A stretch of 64,000 nt of DNA from Chryseobacterium nepalense (GTDB taxonomy: Bacteria > Bacteroidota > Bacteroidia > Flavobacteriales > Weeksellaceae): NCBI RefSeq assembly GCF_023195755.1, contig NZ_CP096203.1:2046001-2110000 (forward strand), given 5' to 3'. The notes below the pieces were generated by a model that worked only from the letters and a program-made list of their open reading frames with translations, had not been told where the DNA came from and made no database searches. Below, in pieces: positions 1 to 9,107 of the stretch (position 1 is its first letter; each line of letters starts with the position of its first letter). The translations under genes were made by a program, and so were the position numbers.

Positions 1-1251
1 TAAATAATCAACTATAATTTTAACCATTTCTTTAATTTCTTTATAAAATACTCCTAAGCAATTTGTTGGTAATTCCTTACCAAACATAAGAGTATAAGAA
101 TTTTTATCAGTATCTGAATTAAAAATATAAATTCTATTAAAATATCCAAAATAATAGAAATTAGAGAAATGAACATGATAAAAGTTGTTTGGATTACCTG
201 TAACATCATAGAAATTTCCTAATCTTAATGCATCAGTAAACTTATTCCAGCTTGTTGTAAAATCTTTTTTTTCAATATTTTCATGATAAAATTTGATAAA
301 TTCCTCAGGTTTTAACACATGAGTGAAAATATCCTTTTTTTGGTAAACAGCTTTAGCTTTCTGATAATTCTTTTTATCATTGGTAATATAAATATCACAT
401 GATGAAGCAAATGCAGTATGAAATGCATCTTGAGTAGTATTTTTAAAAGTATTTTTCTCTTTGTCCGTAACTTTTACTTTATCTGAATAAAAACCATGCA
501 TATCCAAATTAATATAAGCAGAACTTAAATCATTAAACCATTTAGGAGCATGTTTTTCATCCATATAATCTTTTTCTAATGGGCTTTCAACCCCTAATTT
601 TATATATGTCTCTTTTAAAACTTCAAATGGATTATTATTAGGATCATTAAGCTTTCCTTGATTGATATTTAGGTTTTTAAATGGATTTTTTAAATCTTTA
701 TAACCTTCTTTTTCATTAATGTTTTCCAACATTTTTCCCATTGAATCAAAAAAACCTTCCATAGTTGGATTTTCTTTTAAACCTGGAAACATAACATTCA
801 TAAAGTCTGCACTTTGAGGGTTCTCGAATGCATCTTTAAAAATATTATCGAGAGGGAATGACTTCAAAGATGTTTTAATAGGATCAATTAATTCGGTATC
901 TTTATCATTATTACTAATTGAGCTGAATATTTTATCAAATGAAAAATCATTCATGAGATTTTTACTATCAATTTCATTCTCAAATAAATGAAAAGGTTCA
1001 TTATGTTGGATAACTATATCTTTGCCATTATTGAAAATACAAAGGTCTTGTGTTATTTCAGATAGAAATTCCAAATCAGATTGTATTTCTGTATTTACTT
1101 TATCATCCGAATAACTTGAGGCAATATCTGAAATATGTGAAGTAGAATAAATAATAATAAATTTTTCTGATTGTCGTATTATTTTTTCTAATTCCTCAAA
1201 TCTTCCATTTTTGATTCCATTTAGAACATTCCAATCAATATATAGTTTCAT
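1..1251 (-). CDS. PIN-like domain protein, partial (3' end outside the window)
   Basis: An uninterrupted minus-strand frame runs from an ATG at 1251 to base 1 (417 codons, no stop), so the gene continues beyond the window. The N-terminus LYIDWNVLNGIK puts an acidic residue (Asp5) at the end of a first beta strand, as in PIN nucleases. Around residues 285-310 the segment DAFHTAFASSCDIYITNDKK matches the second PIN signature (D..H..A....D...TND). The roughly 230 residues between these blocks are hydrophilic and rich in Asn, Lys, Phe and Pro, much longer than in toxin-type PIN proteins. A further 100 residues follow the TND motif. By family, PIN domains are metal-dependent RNases or DNases; large PIN-like proteins occur in defence and RNA-processing contexts. 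No antitoxin-like gene is seen at its 5' side. The domain call is by motif only. Confidence 0.7.
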   Translation of the reverse strand, partial: MKLYIDWNVLNGIKNGRFEELEKIIRQSEKFIIIYSTSHISDIASSYSDDKVNTEIQSDLEFLSEITQDLCIFNNGKDIVIQHNEPFHLFENEIDSKNLMNDFSFDKIFSSISNNDKDTELIDPIKTSLKSFPLDNIFKDAFENPQSADFMNVMFPGLKENPTMEGFFDSMGKMLENINEKEGYKDLKNPFKNLNINQGKLNDPNNNPFEVLKETYIKLGVESPLEKDYMDEKHAPKWFNDLSSAYINLDMHGFYSDKVKVTDKEKNTFKNTTQDAFHTAFASSCDIYITNDKKNYQKAKAVYQKKDIFTHVLKPEEFIKFYHENIEKKDFTTSWNKFTDALRLGNFYDVTGNPNNFYHVHFSNFYYFGYFNRIYIFNSDTDKNSYTLMFGKELPTNCLGVFYKEIKEMVKIIVDYL

Positions 1252-1698
1252 TGCTAAAATTATTTTTTCTTTTACTTCACTTAATGATTAATTCCGACAT
1301 ATGATTCATTTGTAATTCTTATATACTATATTTTTAATTAAGACTTTGCATACTGAGTTAAAAGTTCTATTTTACTAATTATTATCTTTTAAAGATACAA
1401 CATTATTTATCAATATTTTATGGTTTTCCATACATAAAACATAACAACTCAAACCAATGAGACATACTCACAAGAAATAGATATAATTAAAAAATGAAAC
1501 ATATTTGCACTAAATATCCTTAAAAAAATGAAGTTCATCTATTACTTAGTTTACAAATTCATTTATAGAATTCGAATACTTCTACCCTACCCCCTCCGTA
1601 CAAACACCTAATCCTCCAATTGGTCATTTCCACGCTATCCCGGATGTTTTTTTCTGCGTTACTTTGACATACAAAACAACCTATAAAAAACAAACATC
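1252..1698. other. AT-rich intergenic region with no recognised gene
   Basis: About 450 bases between the divergent PIN-like gene and the 136-aa ORF. No frame of useful length, no tRNA and no strong hairpin was seen. A near-match to the TAnnTTTG box (CATATTTG, 1500-1507) lacks a TTG element at the right distance. A pyrimidine-rich stretch near 1580-1625 precedes the 136-aa ORF. Confidence 0.5.
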
Positions 1699-2109
1699 AT
1701 GGAAGCAAACACAAGCTACAACGCAAATTCTACGGGAGAATTAAAACTAGGAGGAGGTGCTCAATTTTGGGTATACCTTTCACCGCAAAATGACACGGCA
1801 AAAATGATCGGACAGTGGAGAGTAACTTTTTCACAAGGAAACTGGAAAGACATGATCTCCAGTGAAAATCCAACCAAGCAACTTCAGACTCCGGGTCTTT
1901 CAGGAATTTTTGATATTAAAGTAGAATTGTTAAGCGGTTCTACCGGAACATGGAGAGAAATTCCGGCTCAGGAAGGAAGCAGAAACCAGATCGGATGCAA
2001 CTCCAACTGCGCTTCTATGGTAGGAATCGTGGCCGACAGCACCCACCCGGCTCCGGGAGCGATCAACGCTCATTTCTGGACCACATGGGACGCATTCTGC
2101 AAAGCATAA
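1699..2109 (+). CDS. Hypothetical protein, 136 aa, not recognised
   Basis: Complete frame from ATG to TAA with its own terminator downstream. The protein has no signal peptide or membrane segment. It is rich in Gly, Ser, Asn, Thr and Trp, which suggests a compact beta-rich fold. A short Cys-x3-Cys element (GCNSNCAS, about residues 99-106) lies near the C-terminus and a third Cys is three residues from the end. The sequence shows two tryptophan blocks (QWRVTFSQGNWKD and HFWTTWDAF). I do not recognise the family and assign no function. Codon use and the strong terminator support a real gene. The neighbours (partial PIN-like gene, secreted nuclease) face away from it or converge on it. Confidence 0.7.
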   Translation: MEANTSYNANSTGELKLGGGAQFWVYLSPQNDTAKMIGQWRVTFSQGNWKDMISSENPTKQLQTPGLSGIFDIKVELLSGSTGTWREIPAQEGSRNQIGCNSNCASMVGIVADSTHPAPGAINAHFWTTWDAFCKA

Positions 2110-2176
2110 AAGTTGCTGTCACCTGAAATATTATTTATTTTCACCAATGATTTGGTGGGATGATTTTATCAACATG

Positions 2177-2210
2177 ATACACTCCAGTACATTTGGAGTG
2201 TATTTTATTT
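2177..2210. terminator. Bidirectional terminator
   Basis: Ten-base-pair perfect stem (ATACACTCCA at 2177-2186, TGGAGTGTAT at 2194-2203) with a 7-base loop and a T-rich tail on the plus strand. It sits between the convergent 136-aa ORF and the nuclease gene, and overlaps the nuclease stop codon. Confidence 0.85.
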
Positions 2211-2681
2211 CGTCTTATTCTTTTTATTTTTCCTGAATTCCCAGGGAGCAATCGCTTTTGTATCACTCCACAAACCCAGTTTCTTCTGCTTTGCTTCATC
2301 CTGGAGCTTTTGCAGTTCCGTATTTTTAGAAGCCTTAAAATACCACCACCCGAATCCAGCTTTCACAATTTCCCTCGACAAATATTTGTCCCCGTCATAG
2401 AAAACACCGGCAACACTTCTTCCATACCGGTCCTTCCCTATTTTGTAAAAGACAACCGTTTTTCCGAAAACCTGATTGGCGGTAAATTGTCTGGCATTGC
2501 TCCCGAAGGCCTGTCCGTTTTCCGGGCAGTCGACTTCCGCGAGTCTTAAGGTTTGCTGGGTTTTATCAGCCAATAAAACCACTACTGTATCACCATCTTT
2601 TATTTTGATAACCTTTCCTTTGATTTGCGCCGATAGAGATCCCGCAACGAATAAGGATATACCGTAAATAATTTTTATCAT
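2205..2681 (-). CDS. Secreted thermonuclease-like (SNase/TNase family) nuclease
   Basis: Predicted calcium-dependent phosphodiesterase of the staphylococcal nuclease family, exported by Sec. From the chosen ATG (158 aa), residues 1-19 form a signal peptide ending SLSAQ. The catalytic set aligns with SNase: DGDT (29-32), Arg46 and Glu54 in RLAEVDCPE, and Arg88 in DRYGR, equivalent to R35, E43 and R87. The C-terminal Lys-rich tail is unusual but short. The longer frame to 2702 begins with TTG and adds seven residues ahead of the signal peptide, so the ATG at 2681 is preferred. Likely role: degradation of external nucleic acid for nutrients. Single-gene unit converging on the 136-aa ORF. Confidence 0.88.
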   Translation of the reverse strand: MIKIIYGISLFVAGSLSAQIKGKVIKIKDGDTVVVLLADKTQQTLRLAEVDCPENGQAFGSNARQFTANQVFGKTVVFYKIGKDRYGRSVAGVFYDGDKYLSREIVKAGFGWWYFKASKNTELQKLQDEAKQKKLGLWSDTKAIAPWEFRKNKKNKTK

Positions 2682-2925
2682 TAAATGTAGAATGAGGCGC
2701 AAAACTAGTAATAATGTGCTTACATTTTAAAAACAGATTGCTTATTAATTGAAATTTCCAAGAAAATTCCCATGAAGATAACGGCAATTTTTTATACTTA
2801 AATAACATCACGAAACAACAAAATCTAAAGCTCTGAAAACTAAAAGACTAACGCGCAACACAACAAAATACATCCCTATGCACCACAAAAAGCATGAAAA
2901 AAATGTTTTATCGTAAAGAATTTTA

Positions 2926-2933
2926 TATATTTG
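2926..2933 (+). promoter_or_regulatory. acpP promoter, -7 box TATATTTG
   Basis: Exact match to the Bacteroidota -7 consensus TAnnTTTG. No clear TTG is seen at the -33 position; the sequence there is TGTTTT. It lies 30 bases upstream of the acpP ATG and inside the TTG-initiated extension of that frame, which argues against the longer start. Confidence 0.7.
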
Positions 2934-2963
2934 CACCATCTAACAATTAAAAAAAAATTTACT

Positions 2964-3203
2964 ATGTCAGACATTGCATCAAGAGTAAAAGCTATCATCG
3001 CTGATAAGCTTGACGTTGAAGAAACAGAAGTAACTCCTGAAGCTAGCTTCACTAACGATTTAGGAGCTGATTCATTGGATACAGTTGAACTAATCATGGA
3101 GTTTGAAAAAGAATTCAACATTCAAATCCCTGATGATCAGGCTGAAAAAATTACTACTGTAGGACACGCTATCGCTTATATCGAAGAAGTAGTAAATAAA
3201 TAA
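2964..3203 (+). CDS. acpP: Acyl carrier protein
   Basis: Carries growing acyl chains on a 4'-phosphopantetheine arm for cytosolic type II fatty-acid synthesis. The 79-residue length is standard. The DSL motif ([10 protein letters not shown]) places the modified serine at Ser37, and the protein is strongly acidic with the usual four-helix pattern. The start is ATG at 2964 (MSDIASRVK); the longer frame opens with TTG inside the -7 promoter box. fabF follows after 35 bases, the common acpP-fabF pairing, and the cluster continues with rnc and pyk. Confidence 0.98.
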   Translation: MSDIASRVKAIIADKLDVEETEVTPEASFTNDLGADSLDTVELIMEFEKEFNIQIPDDQAEKITTVGHAIAYIEEVVNK

Positions 3204-3238
3204 TATTCTTCAACAAAAAAGAAAATTAAACTAAGTTT

Positions 3239-4483
3239 ATGGAATTAAAAAGAGTAGTTGTAACCGGTTTTGGAGCAATAACACCGATTGGAAATAATGC
3301 AAAAGAATACTGGGAAAATCTTGTGAAAGGTGAGAGCGGTGCCGCTCCGATTACTCTTTTTGATGCCACAAACTTTAAAACAAAATTCGCCTGCGAAGTA
3401 AAAAATTTCGATCCGCTGCAACATTTCGATAAGAAAGAAGCCAAAAAGATGGATAGAAATACACAACTCGGGCTGGTAGCTGCAAGAGAAGCAGTACAAC
3501 ATTCAAGAATTATTGAAGACAGCGTAGACAAAAACAGAGTCGGCGTGATCTGGGGTTCCGGAATCGGAGGTCTGGAAACATTTGAAACCGAAGTTTTAGG
3601 ATGGGCCAACACGGAAATTCCGAGATTCAACCCTTTCTTTATTCCTAAAATGATCGCAGATATCACACCAGGACATATCTCCATTGAGTACGGTTTCCAC
3701 GGTCCCAATTACACTACAGTCTCTGCGTGTGCCTCATCGGCCAATGCTTTAATTGATTCTAAAATGCTGATCCAGCTTGGTAAAGCAGACGTTATTGTTT
3801 GTGGTGGCTCAGAAGCAGCCGTTACGGCAAGCGGCGTCGGCGGATTCAATGCAATGATGGCATTATCTACAAGAAACGATGATCCTAAAACAGCTTCAAG
3901 ACCTTTTGACAAAGACAGAGATGGCTTTGTACTGGGTGAAGGTGCGGGATGTATTATTCTTGAAGAATATGAACACGCTGTAAAACGTGGTGCAACAATT
4001 TATGCAGAATTAAAAGGCGGGGGTCTGAGTGCAGATGCACATCACATGACCGCACCGCATCCTGAAGGATTAGGCGCTTATCTGGTAATGAAAAATTGCC
4101 TGGAAGATGCAGGGCTAACTGCTGATGAAGTAGATCATATCAATATGCACGGTACTTCTACTCCATTAGGAGACATCGCAGAATCCAATGCTATTTCAAA
4201 GTTATTGGGAGAGCATGCTTTTGACATTCAGATTAATTCTACAAAATCAATGACCGGCCACCTGTTGGGTGCTGCAGGAGTTATTGAAGCTATTGCTGCG
4301 TTGGGAACGATTATTCATGGTATTGTTCCTCCTACCATCAACCATTTTACGGATGATGAAAATATCGACAGCAGACTGAATTTCACATTCAACGAAGCTG
4401 CGAAGAAAGATGTAAAAGTAGCCATGAGCAATACTTTTGGATTTGGCGGGCACAATGCCTGCGTTCTATTTAAGAAAATCTAA
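3239..4483 (+). CDS. fabF: Beta-ketoacyl-ACP synthase II
   Basis: Condensing enzyme that extends acyl-ACP with malonyl-ACP. The 414-residue protein has the thiolase-fold catalytic triad Cys164 (VSACASSANA), His304 (NMHGTSTPLGD) and His341 (KSMTGHLLGAAG), and the C-terminal GFGGHN glycine-rich loop. Length and motifs are those of FabF rather than FabB or FabH. It lies 35 bases after acpP and 9 bases before rnc, so it is probably cotranscribed with both. Confidence 0.97.
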   Translation: MELKRVVVTGFGAITPIGNNAKEYWENLVKGESGAAPITLFDATNFKTKFACEVKNFDPLQHFDKKEAKKMDRNTQLGLVAAREAVQHSRIIEDSVDKNRVGVIWGSGIGGLETFETEVLGWANTEIPRFNPFFIPKMIADITPGHISIEYGFHGPNYTTVSACASSANALIDSKMLIQLGKADVIVCGGSEAAVTASGVGGFNAMMALSTRNDDPKTASRPFDKDRDGFVLGEGAGCIILEEYEHAVKRGATIYAELKGGGLSADAHHMTAPHPEGLGAYLVMKNCLEDAGLTADEVDHINMHGTSTPLGDIAESNAISKLLGEHAFDIQINSTKSMTGHLLGAAGVIEAIAALGTIIHGIVPPTINHFTDDENIDSRLNFTFNEAAKKDVKVAMSNTFGFGGHNACVLFKKI

Positions 4484-4492
4484 ATTTACTGA

Positions 4493-5254
4493 ATGGAGTT
4501 ACAGAAATACTTTTCTAAATTCCTTCTCAAAAAAAGAAAAAGAAAATTAACGGAGAGAGACTATTTTCTCAGTATCGAATTAAATAAAATTCTGGGTACT
4601 GAGGTGCAAAATGTTGCTCTTTACCGCGAAGCTTTTTCTTTGAAAAACTCTTCTAAAAATAAAGACAGCAATTATGAAAGGCTGGAATTTTTAGGAGATT
4701 CTGTTTTGGGCACAATCATTTCATGCCACTTGTTTCAGACGTATCCTCAGGCTAATGAAGGCTACCTGACCCAAATGAAATCCAAGATTGTGAATAGGAA
4801 AAATCTTAATAAATTAGGAGAAGACCTAAAACTTACCGACCTTTTGCAAAAGCAGACTTCTGTAGCATTAGGTGAAAACATTTCCGGAAATTTATTTGAG
4901 GCTCTCATCGGTGCCGTTTACCTGGATTTTCAGTATGAAATATGCAGGAAGATCATTTTGGAAAGGCTTCTTACGCCCACTGAAATGAATAAGCTTGAAA
5001 ATAAAATTGTAAGCTATAAAGGCCTTCTGCTCGAATGGAGCCAAAAGAAAAAATTAAATATAAAGTACGAAACCTGTGAAGAGATACAGGTGAACAAGTC
5101 GATTGTTTTTCGCTGCCACGTGTGGCTGGGTGAAGAAAAAATTGCCAACGCTACCGAAACTTCCAAGAAAAAGGCGGAAGAAAAAGCAGCACAAAGAGCA
5201 TTTTATATTTTAAACAAAAAAGAAAACATACTTGGAAATTCAAAAGCTTTATGA
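4493..5254 (+). CDS. rnc: Ribonuclease III
   Basis: Double-strand-specific endoribonuclease for rRNA and mRNA processing. The signature ERLEFLGDS occupies residues 62-70, and Glu136 in NLFEALIGAVYLD is the second metal-binding cluster. A double-stranded-RNA-binding domain fills the C-terminal third (about 165-240, ending KKKAEEKAAQRAF). The N-terminus carries a very basic stretch (LLKKRKRKL, 11-19) ahead of the catalytic domain, giving 253 aa, slightly longer than the E. coli enzyme. It starts 9 bases after fabF and overlaps the next gene by 23 bases. Confidence 0.96.
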   Translation: MELQKYFSKFLLKKRKRKLTERDYFLSIELNKILGTEVQNVALYREAFSLKNSSKNKDSNYERLEFLGDSVLGTIISCHLFQTYPQANEGYLTQMKSKIVNRKNLNKLGEDLKLTDLLQKQTSVALGENISGNLFEALIGAVYLDFQYEICRKIILERLLTPTEMNKLENKIVSYKGLLLEWSQKKKLNIKYETCEEIQVNKSIVFRCHVWLGEEKIANATETSKKKAEEKAAQRAFYILNKKENILGNSKAL

Positions 5255-5705
5255 TCTCGATGAAACAGAATTTGAAGATGTTACCATAGGATTGGTAAGA
5301 TTAGCCAAAAATGTACCCGATCATGAGTTTTTCTTTACAGTAAATCAAAAGAACGATCTTAATTTTAAACGGATTGATGACCTCATCTATCACGGATCAT
5401 ATTATGATTACTTTTTTCCAAGATTTGAAGCATATCATAAGTATACAAAAACATGCTTCACTTTCATCTCCAACCGATGTTCGGAAAGTAAACAAAAAAA
5501 ATTACAGACCGAGCTCTTTACAGGAGAAGAAAATATTAAATTTTTATTAAATAATCAGGTAGAAGTACAATATATTTTGCATAGTTCGGAACAGTTTCCT
5601 GATTTTTCCGTAATTTTGCTCCCTGAAAATCTTGTGTTTCCTATTCAAGATTATACACTAGGTTCTGAAGAAGAACTTTATCAAATTATCCAGTATTATG
5701 AATAA
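5232..5705 (+). CDS. IPExxxVDY-family protein of unknown function
   Basis: A 157-residue protein resembling the Bacteroidota family placed between rnc and pyk. The N-terminus IQKLYDLDETEFED and the C-terminal segment LLPENLVFPIQDY resemble the family's conserved ends, although the eponymous motif is imperfect here. The function is unknown. The only possible start is TTG at 5232, inside the 3' end of rnc: an in-frame stop occurs at 5211-5213 and the protein contains no later Met. It overlaps rnc by 23 bases and pyk by 8 bases, which implies translational coupling. Confidence 0.85.
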   Translation: MEIQKLYDLDETEFEDVTIGLVRLAKNVPDHEFFFTVNQKNDLNFKRIDDLIYHGSYYDYFFPRFEAYHKYTKTCFTFISNRCSESKQKKLQTELFTGEENIKFLLNNQVEVQYILHSSEQFPDFSVILLPENLVFPIQDYTLGSEEELYQIIQYYE

Positions 5706-7143
5706 GTATTTAAAGAAGACAAAAATTATCGCAACACTTGGTCCGGCTTCATCGTCGAAGGAAGTAATGTTAGGGTTAATGAAAGCAGGTGTTGACATTT
5801 TCAGAATCAATTTTTCACACGCAGATTACGACTTAGTTCGTTCAAATATTGAAATCATCCGAACGCTTAATAAAGAGTACGGATTCTCTGTTGGTATTTT
5901 AGGAGACCTTCAGGGCCCGAAACTGAGAGTTGGGGTGGTAAAGGAAGGTTCTTACCTTAATCCCGGCGATATTCTTACCTTCACCAATGAAAAGATTGAG
6001 GGGGACTCTACAAAAGTTTATATGACTTATCAGCAGTTTCCTCAGGATGTAAAGGTTGGGGAAAGAATCCTGATCGATGACGGTAAACTGGTTTTGGAAG
6101 TTATGGAAACCAACCTTATCGATACTGTAAAGGCTAAAACAATACAGGGTGGACCTTTAAGCTCCAAAAAAGGGGTTAACCTACCGAATACGAACGTTTC
6201 TCTTCCTGCATTAACGGAAAAGGATATTCAGGATGCCAATTTCATGCTGGATCAGGATGTAGACTGGATCGCATTATCTTTCGTACGTCATGCACAGGAC
6301 ATTATTGACCTGAAAGAGTTGATTGCAAAACACCCGAACGGAAAATTCAAAACTCCGATTATTGCTAAAATTGAGAAACCGGAAGGCGTTAAAAATATCG
6401 ATGAAATCTTATTGGAATGCGACGGTTTAATGGTTGCCCGTGGAGACCTAGGGGTTGAAGTTCCGATGGAAGAGGTTCCGGCCATCCAGAAGACTCTGGT
6501 AGAAAAAGCAAGATTCTACTCAAAGCCTGTTATTATTGCCACACAGATGATGGAAACAATGATCAACAGCCTTACGCCAACAAGAGCGGAGGTAAACGAC
6601 GTTGCCAACTCTGTATTGGACGGTGCCGATGCAGTGATGCTTTCAGGAGAAACTTCCGTAGGAAGATACCCGGTGCAGGTTGTGGAAAACATGACCAAAA
6701 TTGTAAAAAATATTGAAACTACACACTTTTATCAGCATAAAAACGAGCCGATAGAAAAAGATTTCAACTGTATTGATGAGCGGTTCATCACCAACAGAGT
6801 TTGTCTTGCAGCGGTAAGAATTGCAAAAACAACGAACGTTTCTGCCATCGTTACTTTAACGAGTTCAGGATATACGGCGTTTCAGCTTTCGGCACACAGA
6901 CCAAATTCTCACATCATCGTTTACAGCGGAAACAAAAGAGTAATCACCATGCTGAACCTTCTTTGGGGAGTTCATGCCTATTACTATGATATGAAGAAAT
7001 CTACTGATGAAACGATTATCCAGGTAAATATGCTAACGCATAATTATGGGTATATTGAAGCCGGAGATTTTGTAATCAACATCAATGCAACTCCATCTTA
7101 TGAAGGTGGAAAAACAAATACATTGAGATTGACTACCGTTTAA
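5698..7143 (+). CDS. pyk: Pyruvate kinase
   Basis: Converts phosphoenolpyruvate and ADP to pyruvate and ATP in glycolysis. The 481-residue protein has the TIM-barrel substrate site (Arg36 in FRINFSHAD), the family signature IIAKIEKPEGV with Lys224 and Glu226, the metal ligand Asp250 in MVARGDLGVEVP, and GADAVMLSGETS at 309-320. The B domain (about 75-175) and C-terminal regulatory domain are both present. It overlaps the preceding gene by 8 bases and ends the acpP-fabF-rnc operon at a strong terminator. Confidence 0.98.
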   Translation: MNKYLKKTKIIATLGPASSSKEVMLGLMKAGVDIFRINFSHADYDLVRSNIEIIRTLNKEYGFSVGILGDLQGPKLRVGVVKEGSYLNPGDILTFTNEKIEGDSTKVYMTYQQFPQDVKVGERILIDDGKLVLEVMETNLIDTVKAKTIQGGPLSSKKGVNLPNTNVSLPALTEKDIQDANFMLDQDVDWIALSFVRHAQDIIDLKELIAKHPNGKFKTPIIAKIEKPEGVKNIDEILLECDGLMVARGDLGVEVPMEEVPAIQKTLVEKARFYSKPVIIATQMMETMINSLTPTRAEVNDVANSVLDGADAVMLSGETSVGRYPVQVVENMTKIVKNIETTHFYQHKNEPIEKDFNCIDERFITNRVCLAAVRIAKTTNVSAIVTLTSSGYTAFQLSAHRPNSHIIVYSGNKRVITMLNLLWGVHAYYYDMKKSTDETIIQVNMLTHNYGYIEAGDFVININATPSYEGGKTNTLRLTTV

Positions 7144-7166
7144 TGAAAACTCGGTTCACATAAAAT

Positions 7167-7195
7167 AAACTCCCGAATAATCGGGAGTTTTTTGT
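7167..7195. terminator. Bidirectional terminator between pyk and the thioredoxin-like gene
   Basis: Perfect 10-bp stem (7167-7176 with 7181-7190, core CTCCCGA/TCGGGAG) and a 4-base loop, with an A-rich left flank and T-rich right flank. It can serve both convergent genes. Confidence 0.92.
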
Positions 7196-7196
7196 T

Positions 7197-7763
7197 TTAT
7201 TTCTTTTCTAATAATGGCAAAACGATTCTTTTTATCGTGGAACTATCGTCTTTCCATTCAGGATATTCTTTATTATCTTTCCAGGAAGTGACCAATTGTA
7301 CTTCTCCTGAGGTGTTTAAAACAATATACTTAGACATATCCGTCACCAACTCAGACTGACTCGGGGTAATTTCTTTCAGAAAATCCTTATACTTTCTTCC
7401 GTTCTTTTTCTCTTTATCTTTAAGAACTACAATTTTTGCATTAGGATAGCCTTCTAAAACATAATCAACGGCTAATTTTGTCATGTTACTGCCTTCGTTA
7501 TCTATTAACAATACATAAGAATCAACACTATAGAACTCCTCTATCTTCTTAAAGTTTGGAAGATGATAAAGACAAGGAGTACACCAGCGGGCAAATGTAA
7601 AAAAAATAGTATTCCTTTTATCGGAATTTTTTGCTAAGCATTTTACATCTTCAGCATTAACTTTATAAATATTAAATTCCGATTTCTGTAAACCACATTT
7701 TTCTTCTTGGGCTAATATATTTTGTAAGAATAATATTCCTATAAGAATACTAAGTTTTTTCAT
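7197..7763 (-). CDS. Secreted thioredoxin-fold protein (TlpA-like)
   Basis: A 188-residue periplasmic protein with a signal peptide (residues 1-19, ending ILAQ) and a thioredoxin-like domain. The redox motif WCTPC holds Cys61 and Cys64 (Trp60), in a context typical of TlpA/ResA disulfide reductases. Two further cysteines lie upstream (Cys23, Cys42). The usual cis-proline loop after the motif is not obvious, so substrate and direction of electron flow cannot be read. It is a single gene converging on pyk, with no cytochrome c maturation genes nearby. Confidence 0.82.
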   Translation of the reverse strand: MKKLSILIGILFLQNILAQEEKCGLQKSEFNIYKVNAEDVKCLAKNSDKRNTIFFTFARWCTPCLYHLPNFKKIEEFYSVDSYVLLIDNEGSNMTKLAVDYVLEGYPNAKIVVLKDKEKKNGRKYKDFLKEITPSQSELVTDMSKYIVLNTSGEVQLVTSWKDNKEYPEWKDDSSTIKRIVLPLLEKK

Positions 7764-7814
7764 AGTTATTACTTTTCTTCAAAACTAATAAAATCCGATT
7801 TAAAACTTACCTAA

Positions 7815-9107
7815 TTACTGACCTAAAATCGTTTTCACATTAACAAATTCCTTTAAAGCCAATAAGGAAAGTTCGGTTCCATATCCGGAAGACTTAGTAC
7901 CTCCAAAAGGAAAACGAGGATCAGAACTTGTCATTCTGTTGATATTTACCGTTCCTGATTCTAAATTTTCAATAAAAAATAATTGCCGGTCTTTATCTTT
8001 TGTCCAGACAGAATTTGAAAGTCCGAAAGGAATATCATTGGCCAACTGTAATGCTTCCTCATCATTTTTGGCAGTCATTACCATTCCCAACGGTCCAAAT
8101 AACTCTTCCTGCAGGATCGGGTTACCTTCTTTTACCCTTATTAAACCAGGCTTGAATTCGTTATCAGAAATTCTTTCCAGCGGGAGAATAATTTCAGCAC
8201 CATTTTCCAATGCCTTACGGAATTGATTCTCTAAGTCATCTGCAAGATCAGGCCTCGCCATTCCTGCAATTTTCGTTTCCTTATCCATGGGATCGGCAGG
8301 AACATATTTTTTATACTCTTCGATAAATTTTGGAAGAAAAACATCCTCTATTTTTTCATCAATGATAAATCTTTTTGCCGCTACGCATGTTTGCCCGCAA
8401 TTCTGAAGTCTCGCCAAAGCCCCTACTTTAGCCGCTTCATCCAGATCAGCATCATCCAAAACAATAAATGCATCGCTGCCGCCTAATTCCAGTAAGGATT
8501 TTTTAATATTCTGTCCGGCAATGGAGGCTACTTCTGCTCCTGCTTTTTCGCTTCCTGTAAGACTTACCCCGGAAATAATTTTATGCTCAAGAACCTCTTT
8601 TACATCTTTATGCCCAATCTCAAGATTCTGGAAAACGCCTTCAGGAAAACCAGCTTCGATAAAAACTTTTTCAATAGCATTCCCACTGCCAAAGCAGATG
8701 GATGCGTGTTTTAATACAACAGTATTTCCTGCCAGAATAGCAGGAACAGCAAATCTCAGAACCTGCCAGAAAGGAAAATTCCATGGCATAACTCCCAGGA
8801 TCACACCTTTAGGGACATAATGAATTTCGGAATAAGAATATTCTGACTGTATTTTTTCAGGTTGTAAAATGTTTTCGGCATCTGCATAATAATTCATCAT
8901 TAAGGCGCACTTCTCTACTTCAGCAATAGCCTGGGAAATCGGCTTGTTCATTTCCGAAGTTATGATGGTACCGAATTCTTCAGATCTTGTTTTTAAAATT
9001 TCAGCTGCTTTGGCAATGAGTTTCTGCCGGTGGTCGAATGGAATTTTCTTCCATTCTGAAAATGCCTTATCTGCCTTGATAAGTTTATTTTCGATTAATT
9101 GTTCCAT
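7815..9107 (-). CDS. NAD(P)-dependent aldehyde dehydrogenase, succinate-semialdehyde dehydrogenase-like
   Basis: Oxidises an aldehyde to its acid with NAD(P)+. The 430-residue protein carries the oxyanion-hole Asn110 in MPWNFPFW, the cofactor loop LTGSEKAG (183-190), the general base Glu207 in LLELGGSDAF and the nucleophile Cys241 in NCGQTCVAAKR. The N-terminal block EMNKPISQAIAEVEKCA matches the short GabD/Sad subfamily, hence the succinate-semialdehyde suggestion; the substrate is not proven. The longer frame begins with TTG at 9131, so ATG at 9107 is chosen. Likely monocistronic. Confidence 0.9.
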   Translation of the reverse strand: MEQLIENKLIKADKAFSEWKKIPFDHRQKLIAKAAEILKTRSEEFGTIITSEMNKPISQAIAEVEKCALMMNYYADAENILQPEKIQSEYSYSEIHYVPKGVILGVMPWNFPFWQVLRFAVPAILAGNTVVLKHASICFGSGNAIEKVFIEAGFPEGVFQNLEIGHKDVKEVLEHKIISGVSLTGSEKAGAEVASIAGQNIKKSLLELGGSDAFIVLDDADLDEAAKVGALARLQNCGQTCVAAKRFIIDEKIEDVFLPKFIEEYKKYVPADPMDKETKIAGMARPDLADDLENQFRKALENGAEIILPLERISDNEFKPGLIRVKEGNPILQEELFGPLGMVMTAKNDEEALQLANDIPFGLSNSVWTKDKDRQLFFIENLESGTVNINRMTSSDPRFPFGGTKSSGYGTELSLLALKEFVNVKTILGQ

